A DNA stretch of 64,000 nucleotides from an uncultured Lachnospiraceae bacterium (GCA_949502235.1 CATBDC010000010.1:27109-91108); one strand, 5' to 3'; numbered from the stretch's first letter, positions 19,431-28,555 are shown. The notes: generated from the letters alone by a model not told the origin. Numbers and translations: made by a program.

Positions 19431-21206
19431 TTAATTAATAGAAATATGCAGTTCACCGGGGCTTTGAAGCCTCCTTTTTGCCTTCATAAGCCTTTGCAGG
19501 CCCTCTATATCCGTTGGTTCGAGCTTTCTCGTCATCTCATCAATGCTGTGCCTCTTCACCCGTATGATCGTTTCCTTAAGAGCCTTCTCCTGTTCCTTTA
19601 TGCCTGAAAGCTCCTTAATCCTTGTATGAAACAGACCCGCCACCTCCCGGTGCTCCTCCTCATCCGTAAAATGGCTGATAATTGCAGCCGGGTTTAACTC
19701 TTGCTTCTCGTACTGTTCGTAAAGAAGTGATGCCACCTCCCGGTAGATGCCCTCTTTAAAATCCTCAGGCGTAATGATCCCGCAGATCTGCCGGAAAATA
19801 TTTTCATCAGAAGCAAGCCATGTAAGCAGTATCTTCTGGGATTTTAAAATCCCATCCTCCTTTTCCTTCTCCCGGCCCGGAGTGCTCTTTGGCCTTGTGA
19901 CTGTTTTGGCAAGCCCGGCCTGAACAGCCATTTTGCCCACCAGCCTTTTAAGCTCCTCTCTGCCTGTATGATAAGCTGATGCCACAGCCTCAATATAATT
20001 GTTTCTCTCTATCTCTTCCTCAAACTCCCCAAGCCGTCTCGCGGCCTCCCGCATAAACTCTGTCTTCCCTTCGGGAGAAGTCATGTCATAGTTTCTCTCT
20101 AACACCTCCAGAGTAAACATAAAGCCGTTCCTGGCCTTGCTGATCCTTTCCTCAAAAGCCTCCGCTCCTTCGTTCTTAATAAACTCGTCCGGATCCTTAT
20201 AAGGCTCCATACGGATAATTCTGGCAGTGATTCCTGCCTCCTTAAGTATGGGAACCGCCCGAAGCGCAGCCTTCGTTCCTGCCTCGTCACTGTCATAGGT
20301 CAGATACACCTCCTGCACATACCGCTTAATCAGGGATGCATGTCCCTGTGTAAGGGATGTGCCGAGAGAAGCAACTGCATTCGTAAAGCCTGCCTGATGA
20401 AGAGATATAACATCCATATATCCTTCACATAAGAGAAAATAAGCTTTTCTGGAGGTTCTTGCACGGTTTAATCCATATAGATTCCTGCTTTTATCAAAGA
20501 TCATCGTCTCCGGGGAATTCAGATATTTCGGCTTCGCGTCTCCCATCACACGGCCTCCGAAGCCTATGACACGATTATTTACATCCATAATCGGAAACAT
20601 AACCCTGTTCCAGAATTTATCATATACCCCCTTCTTTTCATCGACACTGATAAGTCCGGCCTTCAGGATATATTCATCCGTATATCCTTTTGATTTCAGG
20701 TACTGATACAGATCATTGCTGTATTTGTTAGAATAACCGAGGCCGAAGGCCTTTATTGTCTCACCGCTAAGCCGGCGCTCCTTCAAATATGTAAGTGCGT
20801 GGGTCCCGCCGGTGCTCTTTAGCTGTACATAAAAATATCTGGCAGCCTCTTTATTAATCTCAAGCAGGACAGCCTTCATATCCGCCCTCTGCCTTGCTTC
20901 CTTTGAATATTCCTCCTTTGGAAGCTCTACCCCCGCCCTGTCGGCCAGATACTTAAATGCTTCTAAGAAGGAATAATTCTCATATTCCATCAGAAATGTA
21001 AATACATTTCCTCCCGCGCCGCACCCGAAGCAGTAATACATCTGCTTATCACGGCTTACGGAAAAGGAAGGAGATTTTTCATTATGAAACGGACACAGGC
21101 CAAAGTATGAGCTCCCCTTCTTCTGAAGCTTTACATAGCCGGAAATTACTTCCACAATATCATTTTTCATCCGTACTTCTTCAACAAGCTCCTCTGGATA
21201 ATACAT
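19431..21206 (-). CDS. dnaG: DNA primase
   Basis: 591 residues. N-terminal zinc-binding domain (CPFHNEKSPSFSVSRDKQ, then YYCFGCGAGGN; CHCC type), a catalytic TOPRIM core with EGYMDVISLHQAGF and YDSDEAG, and a helical C-terminal DnaB-interaction region. It synthesises RNA primers on the lagging strand. It is located between a dGTPase-like gene and rpoD. Confidence 0.98.
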   Translation of the reverse strand: MYYPEELVEEVRMKNDIVEVISGYVKLQKKGSSYFGLCPFHNEKSPSFSVSRDKQMYYCFGCGAGGNVFTFLMEYENYSFLEAFKYLADRAGVELPKEEYSKEARQRADMKAVLLEINKEAARYFYVQLKSTGGTHALTYLKERRLSGETIKAFGLGYSNKYSNDLYQYLKSKGYTDEYILKAGLISVDEKKGVYDKFWNRVMFPIMDVNNRVIGFGGRVMGDAKPKYLNSPETMIFDKSRNLYGLNRARTSRKAYFLLCEGYMDVISLHQAGFTNAVASLGTSLTQGHASLIKRYVQEVYLTYDSDEAGTKAALRAVPILKEAGITARIIRMEPYKDPDEFIKNEGAEAFEERISKARNGFMFTLEVLERNYDMTSPEGKTEFMREAARRLGEFEEEIERNNYIEAVASAYHTGREELKRLVGKMAVQAGLAKTVTRPKSTPGREKEKEDGILKSQKILLTWLASDENIFRQICGIITPEDFKEGIYREVASLLYEQYEKQELNPAAIISHFTDEEEHREVAGLFHTRIKELSGIKEQEKALKETIIRVKRHSIDEMTRKLEPTDIEGLQRLMKAKRRLQSPGELHISIN

Positions 21207-21261
21207 ATAACCTTTTCACTGCCCTTCATATATAATATTCGACAAAAGGATTTGATTTCCT

Positions 21262-22269
21262 TTAAAATTTCCACGATTCCGGTACAAAATATTCCTCAAA
21301 CTTCTTTATGGCATAGGTATCCGTCATACCGGCAATATAATCACATACAATCTGCTCCTTTGTCCCGCCGTTTTTCTCCATCATTTTAAGAAACTGCTGC
21401 GGAAGTAATTCAATATGCTTCATGTAATATCCGTACAGGTTGGCAACCATATTTACCGCCTTTTCCTCCTCCCCCTTTGCGGCCGGATTCTGGTAAACAT
21501 TTTCAAACATAAACCTGCGAAGGCCTGCCACTGCTGATTCTACCTCCGGGGACATCCTGATTTTAGAGCGATCCATACTATTAGTAATCACATTATGTAC
21601 CATCGTATCCAGACGGATTCTTGTAGAGTTTCCAAGAACTCCCGCATATTCCTCTGGTATATCCTCTTCCTTAAGAAGCCCTCCCCGGATAGCATCATCA
21701 ATATCATGGTTAATGTACGCAATCTTATCAGAAAGGCGGACGATCTCTCCCTCCAGCGTTCCCGGCCTCCCGCTTGTTTTGTGATTCAGGATTCCGTCCC
21801 TCACCTCCCATGTAAGATTCAGTCCTTCTCCCTGCCTTTCCAGATATTCCACAACCCGGACACTCTGCTCATTATGCCTGAAGCCCGAAGGACACACCTC
21901 ATTAAGAGCCCTCTCGCCGGCATGGCCAAAGGGCGTATGGCCCAGGTCATGGCCAAGGGCAATGGCCTCTACAAGATCCTCATTTAAACGGAGCGCCTTG
22001 GCAATGGTCCGCGCATTCTGGGATACCTCAAGGGTATGGGTAAGTCTTGTACGGTAATGATCCCCTTTTGGCAGCAAGAACACCTGGGTTTTCTGCTTCA
22101 GCCGCCGAAATGCCTTGCAATGTAGGATCCTGTCCCTGTCGCGCTGAAATACCGGACGGATATCGCACTCTGTCTCCGGTCTTTTTCTCCCCCTCGTCTT
22201 GCGGCTTAATGCGGCATAGGGGCTAAGATAGGTTGTCTCCCGCTCTTCAAGCTGTTCCCTGATCGTCAT
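21262..22269 (-). CDS. dgt: dGTP triphosphohydrolase-like HD phosphohydrolase
   Basis: 335 residues. HD-domain metal ligands appear as LTHTLEVSQNARTIAKAL and ALGHDLGHTPFGHAGERAL. The N-terminus has the FRRLKQKTQVF signature of Dgt/SAMHD1-like dNTPases. It hydrolyses dGTP (or a broader set of dNTPs) to nucleoside and triphosphate. This short form is the one typically found beside dnaG in Firmicutes. Only 2 nt separate it from the PPK2 gene upstream, implying one transcript. Confidence 0.92.
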   Translation of the reverse strand: MTIREQLEERETTYLSPYAALSRKTRGRKRPETECDIRPVFQRDRDRILHCKAFRRLKQKTQVFLLPKGDHYRTRLTHTLEVSQNARTIAKALRLNEDLVEAIALGHDLGHTPFGHAGERALNEVCPSGFRHNEQSVRVVEYLERQGEGLNLTWEVRDGILNHKTSGRPGTLEGEIVRLSDKIAYINHDIDDAIRGGLLKEEDIPEEYAGVLGNSTRIRLDTMVHNVITNSMDRSKIRMSPEVESAVAGLRRFMFENVYQNPAAKGEEEKAVNMVANLYGYYMKHIELLPQQFLKMMEKNGGTKEQIVCDYIAGMTDTYAIKKFEEYFVPESWKF

Positions 22270-22271
22270 TG

Positions 22272-23777
22272 CTATCCCCTCTTTTTCTCTTCCTCCAGAC
22301 GTCTCTCAATGGCGTCTGCCACTGTTTCAAGAACCTTCACTCTCGCGTAATATTTACAATTTCCTTCCACTACAATCCAGGGCGCGTAAGAAGTAGAGGT
22401 CCGTATGAGCATCTCGGACACTGCCTCTTCATACTGATCCCATTTTTCACGGTTGCGCCAGTCCTCCTCTGTAATCTTCCATTGCTTCTCGGGATTCTCC
22501 TGACGGGCTTTAAACCTTCTCTCCTGCTCATCCTTATCAATCTGAAGCCAGAACTTCATTACAATTGCGCCTGCGTCTGTGAGATCCCTCTCCATGTCAT
22601 TGATCTCTTTGTAAGCCCTCTGCCATTCTTTTTTACTGCAGAAGCCTTCAATCCTCTCTACCATCACACGGCCGTACCAGGTCCTGTCAAATATAGTCAC
22701 ATGGCCTGCCTTTGGCATATCGTTCCAGAATCTCCACAAATAATGATGAGCACGCTCAATGTCATTCGGAGACGCTGTAGGATGCACCACATATCCTCTC
22801 GGATCCATATACTCGGTCAGCCGCTTAATGGCGCCGCCCTTTCCTCCTGCATCCCAGCCCTCAAAGCCAAGTATCATGGGAATCCTCCTGCGGTACAGTT
22901 CTCCGTGGAGCTTCTCTATCTTCTTCTGAAGCTTTTTAATCCGCTCCTTATATTCCTCCTTTGTATAGCTTAAGTAGAGATCTGCCTTTGAAAGAATGGA
23001 TTCTCCCAGAAGCTTATCCTTTACTTCCTCGCCCGGGGAGTCCGAAACGGGCGCCTTATCTGTGTCCGCATCCCTTATCCGCTGCTCCAGCGCCTCAATC
23101 ACAATGGTATAAATCTTCACCGCCGCAAATCTCTTATCAACGGCCTCCACAATATGCCAGGGTGCAAAATCCGTATCCGTCCCCGCAAGCATCTCCTCGT
23201 TCATGGCCTGATATCTGGCAAACTCTTCATTCTTTTTTAAGTCACCCTCACTGACACGCCATGCAGTTTCCTTTGATTTCATCAGTTTTTTAAATCTCTT
23301 CTTCTGCTCCTTTTTATCTATGGCAAGAAAGATTTTAATCAGTGCCATGCCGTCATCCGTCAGCTGCTCCTCAAAGGAACAGATAGAACGCAGCGCCTGG
23401 GGCACCTCCTCCTCCTTTGTCCTGCCGTCAAACCTGTCAGAGAGAACCTTCCGATACCAGCTGCTGTCATAGATGGCAATTCTCCCCTTCGGGGGCATCT
23501 TCGTCCAGAATCTCCACAAAAACGGATAGAACTTCTCTTCCTCTGTCTCTCTTTTTACAGCATGAACCTCGAAGCCCCTGGGGTCAAGCGCCTGAATAAG
23601 CTTCCCTATCTGCAGGCCCTTTCCTGCGGCGCCGTATCCCTCAAAGGCAATCATGACCGGAATATTCCTGTCCTTACACTCCCTCTGGAGCTTTCCAAGC
23701 CTAGCCTCAAGAGATGGCATCTTCTCCTTGTACTCTTCCTTACTTAACGTTTTTGTCAAATCCAGTTTTTCTAACAT
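22272..23777 (-). CDS. pap: Polyphosphate:AMP phosphotransferase (two-domain PPK2)
   Basis: 501 residues made of two tandem PPK2 kinase domains. The first has Walker-type GYGAAGKGLQIGKLIQALDP and the second GWDAGGKGGAIKRLTEYMDP, each followed by lid residues (YDSSWYRK / FDRTWYGR). Two-domain PPK2 enzymes phosphorylate AMP to ADP with polyphosphate. It is the first gene of a minus-strand run leading into dgt, dnaG and rpoD. The two active sites differ (GAAGKG versus DAGGKG), as in known Pap enzymes, where the first is usually impaired. Confidence 0.9.
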   Translation of the reverse strand: MLEKLDLTKTLSKEEYKEKMPSLEARLGKLQRECKDRNIPVMIAFEGYGAAGKGLQIGKLIQALDPRGFEVHAVKRETEEEKFYPFLWRFWTKMPPKGRIAIYDSSWYRKVLSDRFDGRTKEEEVPQALRSICSFEEQLTDDGMALIKIFLAIDKKEQKKRFKKLMKSKETAWRVSEGDLKKNEEFARYQAMNEEMLAGTDTDFAPWHIVEAVDKRFAAVKIYTIVIEALEQRIRDADTDKAPVSDSPGEEVKDKLLGESILSKADLYLSYTKEEYKERIKKLQKKIEKLHGELYRRRIPMILGFEGWDAGGKGGAIKRLTEYMDPRGYVVHPTASPNDIERAHHYLWRFWNDMPKAGHVTIFDRTWYGRVMVERIEGFCSKKEWQRAYKEINDMERDLTDAGAIVMKFWLQIDKDEQERRFKARQENPEKQWKITEEDWRNREKWDQYEEAVSEMLIRTSTSYAPWIVVEGNCKYYARVKVLETVADAIERRLEEEKKRG

Positions 23778-23893
23778 AGCACTTCTCCTTATATTCTTTA
23801 TGATATCCGTATACTCCGCTCCATGTGTATTCTCTATAATTATACATCAAAAAGTGCATAAATACAGCCTTTTTCTTTCCAAATCAGCCAAAT

Positions 23894-23926
23894 AAAACGG
23901 AGAGGCATAAAATACCTCTCCGTTTT
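23894..23926. terminator. Palindromic intrinsic terminator
   Basis: 12-bp stem AAAACGGAGAGG / CCTCTCCGTTTT with loop CATAAAATA. It ends the small gene at 23951-24286 and insulates the PPK2 gene. Confidence 0.85.
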
Positions 23927-23950
23927 GTCTGGCCGCCCCTGACAAAGGAC

Positions 23951-24286
23951 TTATCTGAACATTCCAAAAAATCCTTTTTTCTTAGACTTTGCTGACTTCT
24001 TTACTGCCGGTCTGTCCTCATATCTGTCTCTTTGCCGGCTCCGGTAGCTAAGAACTGTCTTTTGTAATTGGCAGACTGCCTCCTTGGTAATGCATAAATT
24101 GAGTGGAACATCAATGTCCCGGAACTTTGAACGTATTCGTTCAAATTCTAAATCACTCATATCCTGGGGGCTGCCTAGCTCACGATCCCCGAAGGCCTCC
24201 TCCAGAATATCTCTGATTTTAATAAACTTCCCTGGATTTTCCGAATGTAATCTGTTTACCTGTTCCATAATTTCTCTTTTTTCCAT
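23951..24286 (-). CDS. Small conserved-type hypothetical protein
   Basis: 111 residues, not recognised. The first ~90 residues are helical and charged (MEKREIMEQVNRLHSENPGK, FEEAFGD-like region), with a short Cys-containing segment LCITKEAVCQLQKT. The tail is strongly basic (KKSAKSKKKGFFGMFR). No signal peptide or membrane segment. It has its own terminator downstream and appears monocistronic. Confidence 0.6.
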   Translation of the reverse strand: MEKREIMEQVNRLHSENPGKFIKIRDILEEAFGDRELGSPQDMSDLEFERIRSKFRDIDVPLNLCITKEAVCQLQKTVLSYRSRQRDRYEDRPAVKKSAKSKKKGFFGMFR

Positions 24287-24404
24287 ATTGACCCCTCTCC
24301 TGACAAATCACCTTCTGTCACATTTTATTTTTCAACCAGTCTCTTATTATTGTATACTAAGTATGACATGAAATGCAATGGGTATTTATAGTTTTGGCTT
24401 ACAT

Positions 24405-24438
24405 ACAAAATTCGGGAAGCCTTTTTACCGGCTTCCCG
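24405..24438 (-). terminator. Intrinsic terminator of the Cys-rich protein gene
   Basis: 9-bp stem CGGGAAGCC / GGCTTCCCG at 24413-24438 with an 8-nt A/T-rich loop. On the minus strand it is followed by AATTTTGT. Confidence 0.8.
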
Positions 24439-24455
24439 TTAAATATAATATCAAA

Positions 24456-24779
24456 CTATAAACTGTCCTCACAATCAAAATCGCAGTCACAATCAACAAC
24501 AGCTTCGTCTGCCTCTGCTCTCGCCCCGAAGATAATAGGAACTTCTATGCGGAGCTTCTGACTTACCGCAAATTTACAAACGTCTCCGGAGCCGTTCATA
24601 CAAGGATCGCATCCGGAGATAATAACGGCCTTCCCCAAACATTTTGTTATAGCGTTGCCCACCTCTCCGAAGGCTTTGATCGTCACCGGGACACAAACAT
24701 TCACATCCTGGTATCCCATGACAGGGCATCCGATTTGTTCAGTCTTACATTCTGCTGCTGGTTCAAAGTAATTTTCCAT
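24456..24779 (-). CDS. Cysteine-rich hypothetical protein
   Basis: 107 residues with 10 cysteines. It starts MENYFEPAAECKTEQIGCPV, has a middle section VCVPVTIKAFGEVGNAITKC and a GCDPCMNGSGDVCKFAVSQK motif, and ends in CDCDFDCEDSL. ATG at 24779 has AAGGAG 8 nt upstream. The spacing of paired cysteines suggests metal binding or disulfide-linked assembly, as in spore-coat-like or self-assembling proteins of Clostridia. That is only an analogy, because I do not recognise a named family. Confidence 0.6.
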   Translation of the reverse strand: MENYFEPAAECKTEQIGCPVMGYQDVNVCVPVTIKAFGEVGNAITKCLGKAVIISGCDPCMNGSGDVCKFAVSQKLRIEVPIIFGARAEADEAVVDCDCDFDCEDSL

Positions 24780-25012
24780 AAAAACATCTCCTTGCTTATT
24801 TTTTCTAAGACCTCTTATAAAAATCTTTGGCATCCTCTAAATTAAACTCCTTATGTCCTTTATCCGGTTCAACACAGAGGAACGCCTCAATATCATTATA
24901 TTCATCAATGCCCTTTTTTGTTTCTGTATTTTTCAAAAAAAATTAGACAAAATAAAATCATTCATCAAAAAGAAAATTTTTTATGCAAAGATAAAAATAG
25001 GAGATGAAATAC

Positions 25013-25667
25013 ATGAATGCATCAACAACACTGAAAAAATTTGGTCCGGAACAGGTGTTCCACTATATTTACAAAGATCCAGAAAAAAATACGCTTAAGA
25101 TCATGGACTGGGCTGATAAATTTGCCGGAAATGATTTTATTTTCCAGAGAAAAACAATCCGGGAAATAATTACAAACCCGGAGCATCCTTATTATTCCTA
25201 TGCCCATCGGCTGTTTACGGATATTGATCCAAATGTAACAAAAACCCTCGCCGTAAACTTTTTTATCAATGCAGGTCTGATTGGATGGCCAAAGGAAGAA
25301 GAACTGCGCCGGGAATATGACTGCAACGAACGCAACGCTAATTGACGAAGATTTTGCAGACGAAATGCTCCGGGTAGGTAATTTTGTTCCTGCAATTTCT
25401 CTGGAGGGATTCGAAGATGCCACAGACGGAAGACGTGGCAATGGAGTTTACCAGAAAGTCATCCACGCATTAGAGCTGCTTGGCAGCAAAAAACTGATAT
25501 ATGGAATTTCCTCCTGCTATACCAGCGCCAATTATGAATCCATCACTTCAGAGGAATATCTGAACAAGCTGACCGAAATGGGAGCGTGGTTCATCTGGTA
25601 TTTCCATTATATGCCGGTAGGAAATGATGCCGCCCCGGAACTGATGCCTACACCTGCGCAGCGCAGA
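25013..25667 (+). pseudogene. Radical-SAM gene with the catalytic core deleted
   Basis: Begins as an intact gene: GGAG 9 nt before ATG, then MNASTTLKKFGPEQVFHYIY through the family's helical N-terminal region to REEYDCN-type sequence at about 25325. It jumps straight to NATLIDEDFADEMLRVGNF in another frame. The segment with the CxxxCxxC iron-sulfur motif and the SAM-binding GGEP motif, roughly 70-80 residues, is absent. The remainder (SLEGFEDATDGRRGNGVYQK, WYFHYMPVGNDAAPELMPTP) stops being family-like at about 25667, where unrelated sequence begins. It therefore has an internal deletion, a frameshift and a truncation. Confidence 0.8.
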
Positions 25668-25686
25668 GCCATCTGCTTCTCCTGCT

Positions 25687-25821
25687 GCTTTTCAGCGTAG
25701 AATAAACGGTTGAATCAGCGATATTAAACCACCATTTTACATTCATGTAGCTTAAGAGCTTTATTATCTCATATGCCTTGCCACGCATTCGCCTTGTCCA
25801 TAACCCCCTGTAAATTACATC
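25687..25821 (-). pseudogene. Fragment of a PadR-family regulator
   Basis: A minus-strand stretch reads RGKAYEIIKLLSYMNVKWWF, then NIADSTVYSTLK, matching the winged-helix recognition part of PadR-type repressors. It is cut off right after STLK by the junction with the radical-SAM remnant, and its upstream part is not preserved as a clean start. Short, so moderate confidence. Confidence 0.5.
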
Positions 25822-26017
25822 GTTTACCTGATTTACTCCATCCCCTGTAACAGAATAATCTTGTTTATTGATGTCTGAACTATAAGCATATATAATTATA
25901 AGCATTGACTTTCAGCACATAACTGGAATTTGGAATTTGCCCAGCTGGATTCTATTCCCCTTCCCTTTATGTGGATGGCTTTTTGCATATTCATTTGCTT
26001 CCAACCATTAGTTTCCA

Positions 26018-26218
26018 TTATGAGAATTCCATCGCTTTTTCTCCTAATTCTTCCAGAGACATTTCTTCAAACAAATTTGTCTGCCACTCCGTATAATCAA
26101 AGGACTCCCGAAGCTCATTTTCATACTCTAATATGAAAGACCAAACCAATTCTTGCTTTCCCTGCAATATTTCCTTTTGTATCTGTAGTTTTGCCTGTGA
26201 TTCCAAAGATATCCGCAA
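26018..26218 (-). CDS. Short hypothetical protein or remnant
   Basis: 66 residues from a TTG start, charged and helical (KLQIQKEILQGKQELVWSFI, then SFDYTEWQTNLFEEM). A GAGGGTGG stretch lies upstream. It sits in a region of decayed genes and may itself be a remnant. No family recognised. The surrounding 25.82-26.40 kb otherwise shows nothing I can support. Confidence 0.3.
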   Translation of the reverse strand: MRISLESQAKLQIQKEILQGKQELVWSFILEYENELRESFDYTEWQTNLFEEMSLEELGEKAMEFS

Positions 26219-26406
26219 TCTTCCACCCTCTTCCTTTTAAATTGCGTTTCTCATTCAAGCAATATTTCTATTACCTATAATATACTAGTTTTTACAGGAA
26301 TTGCAATGAGTATTTAAATCATTCTTTCCAAAATACTGCGCACCAATTCAACCAATGCCGTTCTAAATACAGCTACTAGTACAATCAGTGTTGTTGCTGT
26401 ATTCCG

Positions 26407-26733
26407 CTATTCTTCTGTCTCTTTAATACCGAAAAGAATTCTCATATAATCCTGCTTCTCATTTAAAATCCTAATAATAAGTATGCAGTTTCCTTCTATT
26501 CTGTAAAAGATATAATTATGCCTGCAGAACAGACTACGGTAATCTGTCAACACCCCTGTTATCTTTACAAGCTCGGTTCCCATATAGGGAAATACCGCAA
26601 GGTTCCTGACTGTCTTTGTAATCTCCCTTAAAACCTTTACAGCGATTTCTTCACTGCCGCAATGATCCAGGACGGAATACTTCACATTCTGTAGGTCCTC
26701 CTTCGCCTTTGGCGTATATTTTAGTTCCATCAT
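26407..26733 (-). CDS. Type II toxin, RelE/ParE superfamily
   Basis: 108 residues. RelE/ParE fold features are an N-terminal ELKYTPKAKEDLQNVKYSVL helix pair and a C-terminal beta sheet with YRSLFCRHNYIFYRIEGNCI and ILNEKQDYMRILF. Such toxins cleave mRNA at the ribosome or poison gyrase, and which applies cannot be told here. The ATG overlaps the antitoxin stop (ATGA), so the pair is translationally coupled, antitoxin first. Confidence 0.88.
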   Translation of the reverse strand: MMELKYTPKAKEDLQNVKYSVLDHCGSEEIAVKVLREITKTVRNLAVFPYMGTELVKITGVLTDYRSLFCRHNYIFYRIEGNCILIIRILNEKQDYMRILFGIKETEE

Positions 26734-26975
26734 ACCCCCAGTTCCGCTTCTACTTCATCTGCAGACAGAAACCCTTCCTCTCTTGCAGAACGCTCTCCTT
26801 CCTCCAGCCTGGACATCAATGCCAGCATTGCCTTCATGCGGTCATACTCTGCCATATTTAAAATGACATATTCGCCCCGTCCGTTTTTAGTCAGAAATAC
26901 CGGTGAACCTTCCGTAGCTTCTTTTAAAACTTCCGTATAATTTCTTAAGTCTGAAATTGGTTTAATATTCGGCAT
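26730..26975 (-). CDS. Type II antitoxin, Phd/YefM family
   Basis: 81 residues from ATG 26975 (an in-frame upstream start at 27002 is less likely). The Phd/YefM N-terminal DNA-binding fold is seen as IKPISDLRNYTEVLKEATEG, then PVFLTKNGRGEYVILNMAEYD. The C-terminal acidic helix (EEGFLSADEVEAELGV) would wrap the toxin. It is expected to repress its own operon with the toxin as co-repressor. Confidence 0.9.
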   Translation of the reverse strand: MPNIKPISDLRNYTEVLKEATEGSPVFLTKNGRGEYVILNMAEYDRMKAMLALMSRLEEGERSAREEGFLSADEVEAELGV

Positions 26976-27181
26976 AGACAATCGATCCTTTCCTTTTTCC
27001 ATAGTATACCACTTCTCGCAGAAAATAACAACGTGAATTTACATGTTAATTTATCAGCGCATTTTTTATAGGCGCTGGTTACTCCGCTCATGGAAACTTT
27101 TTATGCCGCTTTTACCGTAAATCTCCTGATTACGCTTCTAACCTGCTCTGTCTTACAGCCAACGGTTTTGCGATTTGAAAT

Positions 27182-27325
27182 TTAAACACTGATAACAAAG
27201 GATTCGTTATAACATGGAATCAAACTATCATGCGTTATAAACTTCATTCCCTCTGATTTTGCCTGTGCAAGCAAAATTCTATCAAAAGGATCTTTATGTG
27301 GCGGAACATCCTTTGGGCATGCCAA
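27182..27325 (-). pseudogene. C-terminal remnant of a VapC-type PIN-domain toxin
   Basis: Reading the minus strand gives PPHKDPFDRILLAQAKSEGM, then KFITHDSLIPCYNESFVISV and a stop. This is the last ~40 residues of a PIN-domain ribonuclease, including the conserved DPFDR and THD acidic residues. In-frame stops and unrelated sequence lie upstream, and no antitoxin partner is seen. Confidence 0.75.
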
Positions 27326-27635
27326 TGTTTACATTTCTTTTGAATATATTGCAACAAAAATTCTGGCATATTACACTATATTTTTCTTTCGAAGTCTATT
27401 CCCACATAAACCCTTACCGGATTTCCCCAACTATGGATTTTTCTCCAAAACTGTAAAACTCAGGTACAGGGCATTTGGGGCTTATAACTGTAAAACTCGG
27501 GGCCTTTGCTAAGCGACTTCTTATAGAACTGTCACGTTCCGCAAGTTTGCGGTTCTTTTTCGCCTTTCTGCTCCACTACCAATAGCGCACTCATTACAGA
27601 CAGTATCCAAGATAGATATATAGCGAAGCAAGAAA

Positions 27636-27686
27636 CACGTGTTCATACGTGTTTTTATTGACACACGTGTATGTCCGTGTTATAAT
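27636..27686 (+). promoter_or_regulatory. hicAB promoter with repeated CACGTGT operator boxes
   Basis: A near-perfect sigma-70 promoter: TTGACA 27658-27663, 17-nt spacer, TATAAT 27681-27686. Two similar 17-mers, CACGTGTTCATACGTGT (upstream of the -35) and CACGTGTATGTCCGTGT (filling the spacer), look like paired operator sites for the HicB DNA-binding domain. Confidence 0.75.
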
Positions 27687-27708
27687 GACGTCATAGAAAG
27701 GAGGAACA

Positions 27709-27798
27709 ATGAAAACACAGGAACTACTCAAGCTGCTAAAGAAAGAGATTGCATCTGGAACACTAAACAACATATTGAAGGATGCGGGACTAAAATAG
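27709..27798 (+). pseudogene. hicA: hicA toxin gene reduced to 29 codons by in-frame deletion
   Basis: The frame encodes MKTQELLKLLKK joined directly to EIASGTLNNILKDAGLK. The first part is the normal HicA start and the second the normal HicA end. The middle ~30 residues, including the dsRNA-binding-like fold and the catalytic histidine, are missing with no loss of frame. The AAAGGAGG site and promoter are intact. hicB follows 52 nt downstream. Confidence 0.85.
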
Positions 27799-27850
27799 TC
27801 CCCAATTCTTCAATTTTAATACAATATATCAAAACGAAAGGAGTTTTATT

Positions 27851-28249
27851 ATGGCAAAATACGCTTATCCAGCAATTTTCACACCGGAAGAAAACGGAAG
27901 TTATTCTATTAATTTCCCGGACTTAGAGGGATGTTATACATGCGGTGATTCTTTGGAGGACGGTATTGAAATGGCAGAAGATGCCCTCGCCCTGGTTCTT
28001 TATGGATATGAAACAGATAACCGCGTAATTCCTGCTCCTTCATCTCCGGCAAGTCTTTCTCCTTCCGGAAATGAATTTATAAACTATATTGCATGTGATA
28101 CAATGGAATATCGGAAAATGTATAATAATAAAGCAGTCAAGAAAACGCTCACCATTCCAGAATGGCTAAATGAATCTGCTACTGCTATGGGATTGAACTT
28201 TTCTCAAGTCCTTCAGGAAGCTTTACTTGCAAAAATACAAACAAAATAA
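27851..28249 (+). CDS. hicB: HicB antitoxin
   Basis: 132 residues. N-terminal HicB fold (YPAIFTPEENGSYSINFPDL, EGCYTCGDSLEDGIEMAEDA) and a C-terminal ribbon-helix-helix DNA-binding end (KKTLTIPEWLNESATAMGLN, then FSQVLQEALLAK). AAAGGAG before ATG. With its toxin partner deleted it is an orphan antitoxin that could still repress the promoter at 27658-27686. Confidence 0.92.
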   Translation: MAKYAYPAIFTPEENGSYSINFPDLEGCYTCGDSLEDGIEMAEDALALVLYGYETDNRVIPAPSSPASLSPSGNEFINYIACDTMEYRKMYNNKAVKKTLTIPEWLNESATAMGLNFSQVLQEALLAKIQTK

Positions 28250-28329
28250 TGCTTTTATAGCTTTTACAGGATTTTTCTTTTCAAATATCGCCTTAAGGGC
28301 ATTAATAGAAGATATTAGTTTATTATGTG

Positions 28330-28357
28330 AAGGTCTCGTAGATAATACGAGGCCTTT
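28330..28357 (+). terminator. Terminator after hicB
   Basis: Imperfect stem AAGGTCTCGTA / TACGAGGCCTT with a GATAA loop and T4. It is about 80 nt after hicB. The 28.26-28.55 kb stretch otherwise holds no supported gene. Confidence 0.65.
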
Positions 28358-28509
28358 TACGTTGTACTGTAAGCAGGAACGTCAGGTAAAACAAATCAGA
28401 AAGGGTGTAACAATTCCCGTTATAAAAATGCATTACAGGGAAACACAATATCTAGTAAAGAAAACAAAAAAATGTGAGAGAACGTGAGGTGAAAATAATA
28501 GCTTTTCCA

Positions 28510-28555
28510 ATAAAAGGAAAAACGGAAAACCCTCAATTTTCAAGGATTTTCCGTT
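28510..28555 (-). terminator. Terminator of tRNA-Leu
   Basis: On the minus strand just past the tRNA 3' end: stem AACGGAAAA..CCT / AGG..TTTTCCGTT followed by TTTCC and further T-rich sequence. Confidence 0.7.

Noticed and set aside
28227..28487. Plus-strand 86-codon frame after hicB
   Set aside because: Overlaps the hicB end and its terminator, no ribosome binding site, no family resemblance.
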